DNA from: Candidatus Omnitrophota bacterium
Lineage (GTDB): Bacteria; Omnitrophota; Gorgyraeia; Velamenicoccales; Velamenicoccaceae
Reading direction: 5' to 3'
Length of the DNA stretch: 8,882 nucleotides
Assembly (NCBI GenBank): GCA_028717105.1
Contig: JAQUOM010000064.1
Location: forward strand, 1-8,882
Shown: piece after piece, positions 1 to 6,416 of the stretch
How the letters are laid out: every line of letters starts with the position of its first letter
Position numbering within the stretch: the first letter of the stretch is position 1
Position numbers and translations under genes: made by a program
Notes under the pieces: generated by a model
Databases searched by the model: none
What the model saw: only the letters and a program-made list of their open reading frames with translations
What the model was told of the DNA's origin: nothing

Positions 1-31
1 CCGTTTCCCTGCAAAGGGGGACGGGTTTTTT
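1..31 (+). terminator. Intrinsic terminator of an upstream plus-strand gene
   Basis: Bases 1-9 pair with 16-24 as a nine-pair stem (CCGT with ACGG, two T-G wobbles, CCC with GGG) around the loop TGCAAA. One G and a run of six T (26-31) follow. This is a typical rho-independent terminator reading rightwards. The gene it ends lies left of the window. Confidence 0.75.
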
Positions 32-50
32 ATAGGGCGACCAGAGACGA

Positions 51-102
51 AGCCGTCACGTCAGCCGTCAAGCCGACAAGCAGACAAGACGACATGATGA
101 CA
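51..102 (+). repeat. Degenerate octamer tandem array, left of the four-helix-bundle gene
   Basis: Units resembling AGCCGACA occur at 51-58, then after a four-base interruption back to back at 63-70, 71-78, 79-86, 87-94 and 95-102. The last units are more diverged (AGACGACA, TGATGACA). The array runs right up to the stop codon of the four-helix-bundle gene, whose TGA lies at 106-108 on the minus strand. It resembles the short tandemly repeated repetitive sequences known from some bacterial genomes. No function can be read from it. Confidence 0.6.
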
Positions 103-105
103 ATG

Positions 106-465
106 TCAAAGGCCTCTGTAGAATTTCCATAGCAAACGGCCGACTTCATCCCGAAAAGACCCCAGCGTCTCATAAACGGAATTATTGAATAAACCGACTT
201 TCAAACAAAATTCCAGCAGATACTCAACTTCTGCCAAAGATCCCAAGGCTATATTGCAAAATTGTTTAAGGACCTTCTTACCCTGTTTTGCATGTCCTTC
301 CACTATATTTGTCGGAACAGATAATGCCGCCCTTCTTAGTTGGGATGTCAAACCATACAATTCTTCCGCAGGAAATTTTTTAGTCTCGACATAAACATGA
401 TACGCCATCTCGTCTGCTTTTTGCCAAACAGGCAGCCTTTTATAACGCTTCTTTTCGATGTCCAT
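106..465 (-). CDS. Four-helix bundle protein (S23 / 23S rRNA intervening-sequence protein family)
   Basis: A 119-residue, mostly helical protein, the usual length for this family (TIGR02436/PF05635). Two hallmark segments are present: RRAALSVPTNIVEG around residues 44-57, and GSLAEVEYLLE around residues 75-85, where the glutamates and leucines form the third helix. Members were first found inside intervening sequences of 23S rRNA, but many, like this one, stand alone with no rRNA nearby. The molecular role is unknown; relatives form ring-shaped oligomers, and the Avd protein of diversity-generating retroelements has the same fold. The ATG at 463-465 has a GAGG ribosome binding site seven bases upstream, which supports this start. 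Octamer arrays flank the gene and a terminator cuts it off from the upstream gene, so it appears to be its own transcription unit. Family assignment is confident; function is not known. Confidence 0.88.
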   Translation of the reverse strand: MDIEKKRYKRLPVWQKADEMAYHVYVETKKFPAEELYGLTSQLRRAALSVPTNIVEGHAKQGKKVLKQFCNIALGSLAEVEYLLEFCLKVGLFNNSVYETLGSFRDEVGRLLWKFYRGL

Positions 466-480
466 TTGATGGCCTCGACA

Positions 481-529
481 AATAAAAAACTCGATTTCCC
501 GGGTGAGGCCATTCGTAGGGAAACCGAGT
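481..529 (-). terminator. Intrinsic terminator downstream of the PaaK-like gene
   Basis: Bases 489-500 (ACTCGATTTCCC) pair with 518-529 (GGGAAACCGAGT) with a single A-C mismatch. On the minus strand the stem is followed directly by TTTTTTATTTG. The 17-base loop holds GAGGCCA (505-511), which could instead pair with TGGCCTC (470-476) just upstream of the four-helix-bundle gene. It should end transcripts from the PaaK-like gene before the four-helix-bundle gene. Confidence 0.72.
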
Positions 530-578
530 AGACTATTATTGTTTTTCGGCTAACAACTATATTTTAGTCTGGATACCT

Positions 579-617
579 TTTCTCCTTGCCGCCTTGACGG
601 CTTGCAGCTTGTCGGCT
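579..617 (-). repeat. Degenerate octamer tandem array, right of the four-helix-bundle gene
   Basis: Read on the minus strand, units AGCCGACA (610-617), a seven-base AGCTGCA (603-609), AGCCGTCA (595-602), AGGCGGCA (587-594) and a diverged unit (579-586) follow each other. They share the consensus of the array at 51-102 but face the other way, so the two arrays bracket the four-helix-bundle gene as imperfect inverted repeats. The first unit overlaps the TAG stop codon (616-618) of the PaaK-like gene. Confidence 0.55.
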
Positions 618-2034
618 AGATGTACTTGAATTTCTTCTCGTAATTCAGTTCCATGCCGTGCGGGTATTCGTGGTAGGGATAGATGATGATCTCGATGCGG
701 GCGGGGATGTTGTCTAAAAAGAGGGCGCGCAGCTTGTTTTCGAATTCGACGGAACGCCGGGTGGATTCTTTGGCTTGGATTTCGATGCGCAGGCCGGCGC
801 GGCTTTTTGAAAGGCGGAAGTTTCCGGTCAAAGACGAAGCGACGTCTTTTTTGCGGTAAAGGAGTTCTTTGATGTATTCGGCCCTGATGGAGAAACCTTC
901 GTTGACGCGGATCTTGTTGCGTCCCCAAATGGCCATGAGGGGGAGGCGGACCTTCGGCAGATGGTCTTCATAGCCAAAGGCATGCAGCGCCTGTTTAAGT
1001 TTATCGTAGGGGATATGGATGCCTTCATCTTTGGTATTGTAACGGATGAGGGGGATGAGGCCATCGTCCTCGAGGTTGGTGAGGGCCAAATGGAAGAGGC
1101 CGTCATCCGTCGATACCTCCTCGACAAAGAGCTTTGAGGGGTTATATTGAAGGATGGCGGGCAGGTTGTCCAAGTCCAGGCCGATCAGGGCTTCCCGGAA
1201 TTTTTCGTCGCGCTGGAGGAGACGGCGTATACGGATCAGGTCCTTGGTTTCATGGAAGAGGTTGAGCCCGAATTCCGCGATGCCGAACGAAGAACCGATC
1301 AGGGTTTGGGTGTCGGGGTCGTCGAGTTCGATGCCGAGGATCCCCGCGAAATACGTCCTCATGTTTTCCGGAAGCACCTCTTCGCCCAGAACGAGGTGCG
1401 GCCGCACGGCCTTCCAATCGACGCCGGCTTCCTCGCCGTCCTCCAGGACTTTCTTGATAAACGAATTTTCTCCGGCGATGATGGTCTGTTCGAAGGAAGA
1501 CGAGAATGTCTTGACGATATGGATGACGATGTCGGGCCTTACGCTCGTATCGGCAACCGTTACGAGCGACGAATACAGGCGCACGCCCATGGGCAGGCAG
1601 TTGACAAGGAGCGTCTTTTTTTCAGAGACATTGAAAATATAATCCAGCATGAAATCGATGGAATCCTGGATGCGTTCGATCTCGCGGGAGGTGTTGAGGC
1701 CGTAAGAGAACAGGCCGCTATGGCCGGAGCTGGAGACGATTGCGCGGACATCGGTGAGGGCGCCGTCCAGGCAGAGTTGTTTTAAGTCGTGGCTCCATGC
1801 CGCGAAGGTCATCTCTTTATCAATGACCGGAACGAACTTTTTGAAGTCTTCGATTGTTTTGATCGCCGACGGGTTGATCTCGGCGCGGCGGATGATTTCC
1901 TTGTAGGCCGGGACCCTGGCGCAGGCTGTTTCAAAGACTTTCAATACCTTTTTTTCTGAAAGCTCTTTGAGCTGTTCCGGATCAAGGTTGTTGAGGGCAT
2001 CGATGGTGAGTTGTTTTTTAGTATGATTGGCCAT
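616..2034 (-). CDS. PaaK/LuxE-like adenylate-forming enzyme (phenylacetate-CoA ligase-like superfamily)
   Basis: A 472-residue soluble protein without signal peptide. Motifs of the ANL adenylating superfamily are visible in order: a serine/glycine loop SSSGHSG at residues 101-107, the position of the ATP phosphate-binding loop; SSFGIAEFG at 248-256, the aromatic/glutamate motif; and LIRYNTKDEG at 329-338, equivalent to the RY-x-TGD motif that binds the ribose. A GR hinge follows in AIWGRNKIRV before a small C-terminal domain. Such enzymes activate a carboxylic acid as an acyl-adenylate and usually pass it to CoA, a carrier protein or, in LuxE, an enzyme thiol. The loop lacks the usual threonines and lysine, and GD is replaced by KD, so substrate and even activity are uncertain. 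The ATG start has only a weak ribosome binding site. It lies 72 bases downstream of the outer-membrane barrel gene with no terminator between them, so the two are probably co-transcribed. Confidence 0.75.
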   Translation of the reverse strand: MANHTKKQLTIDALNNLDPEQLKELSEKKVLKVFETACARVPAYKEIIRRAEINPSAIKTIEDFKKFVPVIDKEMTFAAWSHDLKQLCLDGALTDVRAIVSSSGHSGLFSYGLNTSREIERIQDSIDFMLDYIFNVSEKKTLLVNCLPMGVRLYSSLVTVADTSVRPDIVIHIVKTFSSSFEQTIIAGENSFIKKVLEDGEEAGVDWKAVRPHLVLGEEVLPENMRTYFAGILGIELDDPDTQTLIGSSFGIAEFGLNLFHETKDLIRIRRLLQRDEKFREALIGLDLDNLPAILQYNPSKLFVEEVSTDDGLFHLALTNLEDDGLIPLIRYNTKDEGIHIPYDKLKQALHAFGYEDHLPKVRLPLMAIWGRNKIRVNEGFSIRAEYIKELLYRKKDVASSLTGNFRLSKSRAGLRIEIQAKESTRRSVEFENKLRALFLDNIPARIEIIIYPYHEYPHGMELNYEKKFKYI

Positions 2035-2048
2035 GATTTTTAGATCAA

Positions 2049-2099
2049 CGCGAATACGCGGTTGAGAGATAAATTCGCGACCATTTCGTTAAAAAATGG
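2049..2099. repeat. Two inverted repeats between the barrel gene and the PaaK-like gene
   Basis: CGCGAAT (2049-2055) and ATTCGCG (2073-2079) are a perfect seven-base inverted pair. Right next to it CCATTT (2081-2086) pairs with AAATGG (2094-2099) around a seven-base loop. Neither is followed by a T-run in the direction of transcription, so they are not ordinary terminators. They may shape the leader of the PaaK-like gene or be an operator. Confidence 0.35.
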
Positions 2100-2106
2100 A
2101 TGTTCT

Positions 2107-3294
2107 TTAAAAATAGTGCTTAAACTCGATATAGTACAGGTCTTTGTAGCCGTCGAACTCGCTTCCGGAAGATGCCGCGAAAAGCTGGGCGCCGCAGATG
2201 GCATCGGAATTCTTAAAGATATTATATCTTAATTCGGGGTTAAGGAAAACACTTTTACCCTCGATATCATAGATGACGGATCCCCGCACCTGGAACAGCG
2301 GCGTGGCTTCGTATCTGGCCATGAGGCTGACGAGTTGTTTTCTTATGGACAAAAGGTCCCGGGCGAGCTTGACGTTTGAGGCAAAGGCCGCGACGTTCCC
2401 GTCGGCGGCGCCGTTATAAAAATATTCGATGATCGCATAGAGTTTGCGCCAAAAGCTGTAATCGCATCCGACGGCCGCCCGCGCATAGGTATCGCGTCCG
2501 TTTTTCGTATAGGTGAATTCCCCCCGGAAGCCCGCGTCTCCCACGTAGCCGTCCCAGCCGAATCCGGCGACTTTTTCTTTTTCGTGTTTGGCCGCGATGG
2601 CGAACGTGTCGTAGGTCCCTATTTTCGTCGTAAACCGCAGGCCGAAGCTGGTCTCGGTGCTGTTGCGTTCAGGCCCGTAGAGGGCGCTCCATCCCCAAAA
2701 ATCCCCGCCGAAGAACTCGTAATTGACCGCGTCGAACCCCACGCGTTCATCTGTTTCGATGTCCGATGGCAGGGGCTGGTTGAAAAGGTCCAGGGGCGAG
2801 TAAAAACGCATGCGGCCCCAGTCGATGAGCTGTTTACCCATCGTCAAACGGCTGTTTTCAAAGTCGTATTTCAGGAAGGCGCGATAGAGAAGCTGACGCT
2901 CATAGACGTGGTCGGTATCCGAGATGACCTGGTCGGCGTCCCAGAAGGCGAGATTTTTCTGATTTTTCTGCCGAATCAGAGAGAAATCCGAGCTGTTGCG
3001 GAAATCGTGCAGAAGGAGCTCATGGTCGTAGACGATGTCGAGCTCGCAGCGTTCCGTGATCTTGGGCTTGATCTCCAGGCGCAGCCGCTGAAGGGCGGCA
3101 TAGTAGGGCTCGTCGGTATCGCGCGTCCGGGAGAAGGTTGTCAGCATTTTATAGTAACCCGAGAAGGTATCTTTGAACCTTTGCCAAAAAGGTTCGCCGG
3201 TAACGGGCGGCGTGATGGTTTCGGTAAACCCGAGGGGCGCGCCGGAGAGGAAACAACAGATAGAGAATACGGCCAGAAAATTATTTTTTTTCAC
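2107..3294 (-). CDS. Outer-membrane beta-barrel protein, DUF1302-like
   Basis: About 395 residues from the GTG at 3292-3294. This start gives a clear signal peptide (MKKNNFLAVF followed by a hydrophobic stretch to about residue 24). The frame stays open to 3399, but that extension would read through the dispersed palindrome at 3315-3335 and puts the signal peptide inside the protein, so I reject it. No good ribosome binding site precedes the GTG. The mature part alternates polar and aromatic residues as in beta strands (e.g. IKPKITERCELDIVYDHELL) and ends in an aromatic, KHYF, as outer-membrane barrels do. The segment GKQLIDWGRMRFYSPLD at residues 153-169, followed by FNQ and DERVGFDAV, matches the WG-x-NPTDxFNP...ERxGVDA signature of DUF1302-type barrels. 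Related barrels often sit beside LolA-like proteins and inner-membrane pumps, as here, which points to transport across the outer membrane. Cysteines 13-14 in the signal peptide do not form a convincing lipobox. Confidence 0.72.
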   Translation of the reverse strand: MKKNNFLAVFSICCFLSGAPLGFTETITPPVTGEPFWQRFKDTFSGYYKMLTTFSRTRDTDEPYYAALQRLRLEIKPKITERCELDIVYDHELLLHDFRNSSDFSLIRQKNQKNLAFWDADQVISDTDHVYERQLLYRAFLKYDFENSRLTMGKQLIDWGRMRFYSPLDLFNQPLPSDIETDERVGFDAVNYEFFGGDFWGWSALYGPERNSTETSFGLRFTTKIGTYDTFAIAAKHEKEKVAGFGWDGYVGDAGFRGEFTYTKNGRDTYARAAVGCDYSFWRKLYAIIEYFYNGAADGNVAAFASNVKLARDLLSIRKQLVSLMARYEATPLFQVRGSVIYDIEGKSVFLNPELRYNIFKNSDAICGAQLFAASSGSEFDGYKDLYYIEFKHYF

Positions 3295-3314
3295 GATGTG
3301 CTTTGATTGGCAAC

Positions 3315-3335
3315 GCCTGCCTCGCCGGTGAGGCA
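3315..3335. repeat. Dispersed GC-rich palindrome, copy 1
   Basis: CCTCGCCGGTGAGGCA (3320-3335) recurs exactly at 7274-7289. The core GCCTCGCC/GGTGAGGC folds on itself with one G-T wobble. This copy keeps a longer left arm (GCCTG at 3315-3319). It lies just upstream of the barrel gene's start. Confidence 0.6.
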
Positions 3336-3372
3336 CCGTGACGATGTCCGTGCGTGAAAATATCCAATAACC

Positions 3373-3393
3373 AAGACACAAGATGCAAGCAAA
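3373..3393 (+). repeat. Short degenerate heptamer repeat
   Basis: AAGACAC, AAGATGC and AAGCAAA follow each other at 3373-3379, 3380-3386 and 3387-3393. The purine-CA rhythm resembles the octamer arrays around the four-helix-bundle gene, with a period of seven instead of eight. With only three diverged units, the call is weak. Confidence 0.3.
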
Positions 3394-3463
3394 TCCCATT
3401 CATAATTGAAAAACGGGCTTCGTTAATGTTCCCCGGAGACGTAACCACGTATTCATCGAGAGG

Positions 3464-3548
3464 GCGGGTTTACCCCGCACCAGAAAGCCCCAGGCTCCTG
3501 CCTGGGGATGGAGGTGCCAAGTCCGAAGGGCTTTCGGTGCAGGGTTTC
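3464..3548. repeat. Nested hairpin element, possible small mobile repeat or structured RNA
   Basis: An inner perfect hairpin, CCCCAGGC (3488-3495) with GCCTGGGG (3500-3507) and loop TCCT, lies inside a long outer stem. In the outer stem GCACC plus GAAAGCCC (3477-3481 and 3483-3490) pairs with GGGCTTTC plus GGTGC (3528-3540), with one bulged A. ACCC (3472-3475) can extend it against GGGT (3542-3545). An alternative small hairpin, GCGGG (3464-3468) with CCCGC (3474-3478), competes for the outer stem. Thirteen paired bases in the outer arm are unlikely by chance. No transposase is present. It could be a nonautonomous element end, a REP-like unit or an RNA; the sequence does not decide. Confidence 0.55.
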
Positions 3549-3564
3549 GCTTGGTTCACCGAAC

Positions 3565-3601
3565 AAAAAAAGAAGCCGCCGGCTCCTGCCGGCGGAGCTT
3601 C
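3565..3601 (-). terminator. Strong intrinsic terminator of the LolA-like/ABC operon
   Basis: On the minus strand GAAG, a two-base bulge and CCGCCGGC (3588-3601) pair with GCCGGCGG plus CTTC (3572-3583) around AGGA, followed by seven T (3565-3571). The stem overlaps the TGA stop codon of the ATPase gene (3600-3602), so termination comes immediately after the last codon. The ABC operon and the barrel gene downstream are therefore separate transcription units. Confidence 0.88.
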
Positions 3602-4319
3602 ACTGAGCGATGTCCTGCGTGATCTTTCCGTCATGAAGCAGGATAAGCCTGTGCGCTTTTTCCATGACCATCTTGTCGTGGGTCGCGAAGATAAAGGTCA
3701 ATCCCAGGGTCTTGTTCATAACGGCCATCAGGTCGATCAGGTCCGATCCGGTCCTGGAGTCCAGGTTTGCCGTCGGTTCGTCCGCCAGGATCAGCTTCGG
3801 CCGGGCGAGGATGGCCCTGGCGACGGCGACGCGTTGCTGTTGGCCGGCGCTTAACTGCGTCGGGCGCCTTTTCAAGTAAGCTTCCATTCCCAGGTCTTTG
3901 AATATCTGTCTGGCTTCAAAGAGGCGCCTGTCTTTGGGCGCGCCCTGGAGGAGAGAGACGTATTCGGCGTTTTCATACGCGGATAACGTGCTGATGAGGT
4001 TATAGGCCTGGAAGATGAAGCCGATCTTGTGGAGCCGGAATTCACTCATTTCTGCGGCATTGAGGCCCGCAAGGTCCGTTTGGTCGACGATGACGCTTCC
4101 CGATGTCGGCGCATCAAGCCCGCCGAGGATGTTGAGAAGCGTCGTCTTGCCCGAACCCGACGGCCCTGCGATCGCTACGAACCCGCCCTCTTCGATGGAA
4201 AGCGATATATCGTTCAGGGCCCTGGTTTCAACGTCGGAACCTTTGAACCGATAGGTCTTGTTTACGTTATTGACGGCGCAGATGAAACCCACATGAACTC
4301 CATTTTTGCGTCCGGGCAA
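3600..4319 (-). CDS. ABC transporter ATPase, LolD/MacB type
   Basis: A 239-residue nucleotide-binding subunit, the usual size for stand-alone LolD/MacB-type ATPases. All ABC motifs are intact: Walker A GPSGSGKT at residues 52-59, Q-loop glutamine 104 in FIFQAYN, signature LSAGQQQR at 156-163 (LSGGQ with one glycine to alanine change), Walker B LILADEP at 176-182, D-loop NLD at 185-187 and the switch histidine 214 in FATHD. It should bind the FtsX-type permease encoded just upstream and use ATP to drive extraction or efflux of a lipid-linked or hydrophobic substrate from the inner membrane. The first ATG is at 4317-4319, but the GTG at 4290-4292 has a GGAG ribosome binding site five bases before it and removes an unusual basic leader, so translation probably starts there (230 residues). 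It is the last gene of its operon, with a terminator overlapping its stop codon. Substrate is not readable from the sequence. Confidence 0.93.
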   Translation of the reverse strand: MPGRKNGVHVGFICAVNNVNKTYRFKGSDVETRALNDISLSIEEGGFVAIAGPSGSGKTTLLNILGGLDAPTSGSVIVDQTDLAGLNAAEMSEFRLHKIGFIFQAYNLISTLSAYENAEYVSLLQGAPKDRRLFEARQIFKDLGMEAYLKRRPTQLSAGQQQRVAVARAILARPKLILADEPTANLDSRTGSDLIDLMAVMNKTLGLTFIFATHDKMVMEKAHRLILLHDGKITQDIAQ

Positions 4320-4346
4320 AGCGGACGTCCCGGCGCCCCTTCGGTT

Positions 4347-5570
4347 CTATGACCTGATCGCTTCAATCGGCGACAGGCGCGAGGCCTTGATCGCCGGAAA
4401 GACGGAAATAGCAATGCTTAAAAACAGGACGATCCCGGCGTAAACGGCGATGCTGACCGGCCGGAAGAGCGGATAGATGACGGAACCGATATAAAAATTA
4501 TTAAGCGCCTGCGAGAGGGCCGAGAGGTCGATGCCCGTGCGGCCGCAGACGAGGACGATCCCCGCGCCGGCGAGGGTGCCGAGGCCCGCGCCCGCCAGGC
4601 CCAGGAAAAAAGATTCCGCGGCGACCATCCGGATGATCTGGGACGGTTTGGTCCCGAGGGCGAGCATGATGCCGAATTCTTTGGTTCTTTCCAGGACACC
4701 CATGAGGATGGTGTTGAGGATGCCTCCGGCCACGACTAAAAGCACGATAAAAAGGATGAGGCTTGTAAAGACCTGGTCGAACTGGAGCCATTGATAGGTC
4801 ATAGGGGAGATGTCTTTCCAGCTTAAGGCTTCGAAATTCTTTCGGCCGAACCTGTCGCGCAGGTTCTGCGCGGTGGCGTCAATGTCGTCGAGAGAATGCG
4901 TTTTGACGGCGACTTCCGAGATCCTGTTCTCCATGACAAACAGGTCCTGCGCGGCGCGTAAGGTGATGAGCGCCAGGTTTTTGTCCAAATCTTCGGCCCC
5001 CGCTTCGACCAGGCCGGCGACGATATAAGCCGAGGCCGCGATGCTGCCGTCAAAGGCCTGCCCCATGATGACGACCTTATCGCCGGGCGCCACTTTAAGG
5101 TTTTCGGCGAGCTGCCGTCCGATGACGATCTTGTCGTTGTCTCCGGCGGAGAGGAACGAACCGGCACGGATCTTTTTATGCAAGGTCGTGACCGTCCGTT
5201 CGCGTTCCGGATCGACGCCGATGAGGAGAATGCCGGAAGAGCTTTCCGGGGACGAGATGAGGGCGAATTCCTTGATGCGCGGCGTGAAGGCCGCAACAGC
5301 CGGGGTCTTGCGCAGGACCGCCGCGATCGTTTCTTCATTGTTGATGCTCTTGTCGAGCCCCATGCTTTTTTGAAAACCGGCTTTATGGACCTGGATGTGG
5401 CCGACGAAAAGATCGGTGTAGTTGGCGACCATTTGGTGGTCTGCTCCGTCGACAAAGCCTTTGAGGAAGATGAGGGCGCACAGGCCGGCCGCGACAGCCG
5501 CGATGGTGATGAAGGAACGCGCACGGTTGCGCAGGATGTTGCGCCAGGCGATCTTGATGAAGGTGAGCAT
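4347..5570 (-). CDS. ABC transporter permease, FtsX/LolC-E/MacB type
   Basis: About 407 residues from the ATG at 5568-5570; the frame can be extended to a TTG at 5598-5600, but the ATG places the typical LTFIKIAWRNILRNRARS leader at the N-terminus. One membrane helix (about 20-40) is followed by a large periplasmic domain (about 45-262, MacB_PCD type) and three helices (about 267-292, 320-343 and 373-394). The signature ERTKEFGIMLALG at 294-306, on the cytoplasmic loop that couples to the ATPase, and the terminal KASRLSPIEAIR at 395-406 are characteristic of LolC/LolE and MacB-like permeases. Only one permease gene is present, so the transporter is probably a homodimer, unlike LolC-LolE. It sits between the LolA-like gene and its ATPase in one operon, which suggests hand-over of a substrate from the outer face of the inner membrane to the LolA-like carrier. 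A ribosome binding site is weak (AGG twelve bases upstream). Confidence 0.9.
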   Translation of the reverse strand: MLTFIKIAWRNILRNRARSFITIAAVAAGLCALIFLKGFVDGADHQMVANYTDLFVGHIQVHKAGFQKSMGLDKSINNEETIAAVLRKTPAVAAFTPRIKEFALISSPESSSGILLIGVDPERERTVTTLHKKIRAGSFLSAGDNDKIVIGRQLAENLKVAPGDKVVIMGQAFDGSIAASAYIVAGLVEAGAEDLDKNLALITLRAAQDLFVMENRISEVAVKTHSLDDIDATAQNLRDRFGRKNFEALSWKDISPMTYQWLQFDQVFTSLILFIVLLVVAGGILNTILMGVLERTKEFGIMLALGTKPSQIIRMVAAESFFLGLAGAGLGTLAGAGIVLVCGRTGIDLSALSQALNNFYIGSVIYPLFRPVSIAVYAGIVLFLSIAISVFPAIKASRLSPIEAIRS

Positions 5571-5645
5571 AACCGTCGGCAGCCTATGGTCGATGGCCAA
5601 CTACTTTTTTGAATATTTTTGTTCCAAGCCTGTATAGAAAATGGA

Positions 5646-6410
5646 CTATCGACCGCTTTTGAGGTTTTGTAACGTAAAAAGGCCGTCATCCACAGGCCTA
5701 TTATAGACGACATTGTCTGTGACTTCAATAATTGTGCGCCGGCCTTCCTTGACCTGCGAAACCATCTCCCAGCGCGTCGGGATCATCCGGTCGTCGACCT
5801 TTTTGACCTGGGAATAGATCAGGACTTTGACAAGCAGGTTATTTTTGGCATAAAATTCGTCGCGGACCGGCGTGTCATCGTTTTTGTCGATCCACATCAC
5901 CCGTTTTTCCCAGACTACCGGCGCCCCGGCCCTGGGGGTGAGGGTAATCTGCCAGGCCTGCCGGCCGTCCACCTCGTCTTCTCCTGTGACGGCGTGGGTG
6001 TAGTCGTCCACGATGCTGCTTTCTTTGACGAGGTCGTCATTGGCGAAATCGCTGCCCATCCAGGATTCCAGCATCATGGAGGGAGGGATCTTGATGGTGC
6101 GTTCGACCTGGGGCAGGTAATTCCACATTTCGCTGCCAACGCGCAGGGTGGTCGTGCCTTTTTCTTTGGCAGGAGAGAGGATTTTAAGGAGCATCCGGTC
6201 GCGGCCCCTGCTCGTCACGGCAATCTCCAGCCGCCTCTTCCATTGGGGGGTGATGACCGTCATGATATAAGTCCCTTTTTGAGAGTCACCCCGCATCAGG
6301 TCGTCCGAGCGCTTGACGATTTCTCGGGCCGTCGGCTGAGCAGAAGCAGGAGAGGACAGAAGGAAGGGAGGGAAAAAAACTATGGCCAGAAAAAATAGTC
6401 GTTTTCTCAT
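5646..6410 (-). CDS. LolA-like outer membrane lipoprotein-sorting protein (PF17131 type)
   Basis: A 254-residue periplasmic protein from the ATG at 6408-6410. An upstream in-frame TTG (6426-6428) is less likely because it lies within the promoter. Residues 1-24 are a classic signal peptide (MRKRLFFLAIVFF...PASA, cleavage before QPT) with no lipobox. The mature part shows the hallmarks of this LolA/LolB-fold family: AREIVKRSDDLMRG at the N-terminus, the WNYLPQVERTIKIPPSMM strand region, and the strongly conserved SWMGSDFANDDL. LolA-fold proteins hold acyl chains in a half-barrel and ferry lipids or lipoproteins across the periplasm. Members of this subfamily are usually encoded next to RND (MMPL) or FtsX-type pumps rather than being the housekeeping LolA. 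Here it is first in an operon with an FtsX permease and ATPase, so it is probably their dedicated periplasmic carrier. The promoter predicts a leaderless message. Confidence 0.9.
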   Translation of the reverse strand: MRKRLFFLAIVFFPPFLLSSPASAQPTAREIVKRSDDLMRGDSQKGTYIMTVITPQWKRRLEIAVTSRGRDRMLLKILSPAKEKGTTTLRVGSEMWNYLPQVERTIKIPPSMMLESWMGSDFANDDLVKESSIVDDYTHAVTGEDEVDGRQAWQITLTPRAGAPVVWEKRVMWIDKNDDTPVRDEFYAKNNLLVKVLIYSQVKKVDDRMIPTRWEMVSQVKEGRRTIIEVTDNVVYNRPVDDGLFTLQNLKSGR

Positions 6411-6416
6411 AACCTC

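Larger units (their letters stand above)
3295..3599. other. Gene-free stretch between the barrel gene and the ABC ATPase gene
   Basis: This 305-base stretch carries no convincing gene. It holds the dispersed palindrome (3315-3335), a heptamer-like repeat (3373-3393), a nested hairpin element (3464-3548) and most of the ATPase terminator (3565-3601). The promoter of the barrel gene must lie here too, reading leftwards. The best pair I can see is TTAACG-16-TATGAA (-35 at 3421-3426, -10 near 3399-3404 on the minus strand), which is weak. Confidence 0.6.

Noticed and set aside
51..108. CRISPR array
   Set aside because: Octamer units follow each other without spacers, and no cas gene is present.
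106..465. Diversity-generating retroelement accessory protein (Avd)
   Set aside because: The fold is similar, but there is no reverse transcriptase and no template/variable repeat pair in the window; the standalone S23-type four-helix-bundle family fits better.
106..465. 23S rRNA intervening sequence
   Set aside because: No rRNA sequence flanks the gene on either side; protein genes and terminators do.
1147..1785. Plus-strand frame of 212 codons
   Set aside because: Antisense shadow of the PaaK-like gene, with no recognisable domain and no ribosome binding site.
2584..3306. Plus-strand frame of 240 codons
   Set aside because: Antisense to the outer-membrane barrel gene; no family resemblance.
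3295..3399. N-terminal extension of the barrel protein to 3399
   Set aside because: It would translate the dispersed palindrome and bury the signal peptide 35 residues inside the protein; the GTG at 3292-3294 is a better start.
3354..3854. Plus-strand frame of 166 codons across the hairpin region
   Set aside because: It runs through the structured element and terminator and then antisense into the ATPase gene. The translated part over the hairpins (PRLLPGDGGAKSEG) could suggest a transposon-protein tail, but it is too short and composition-driven to call.
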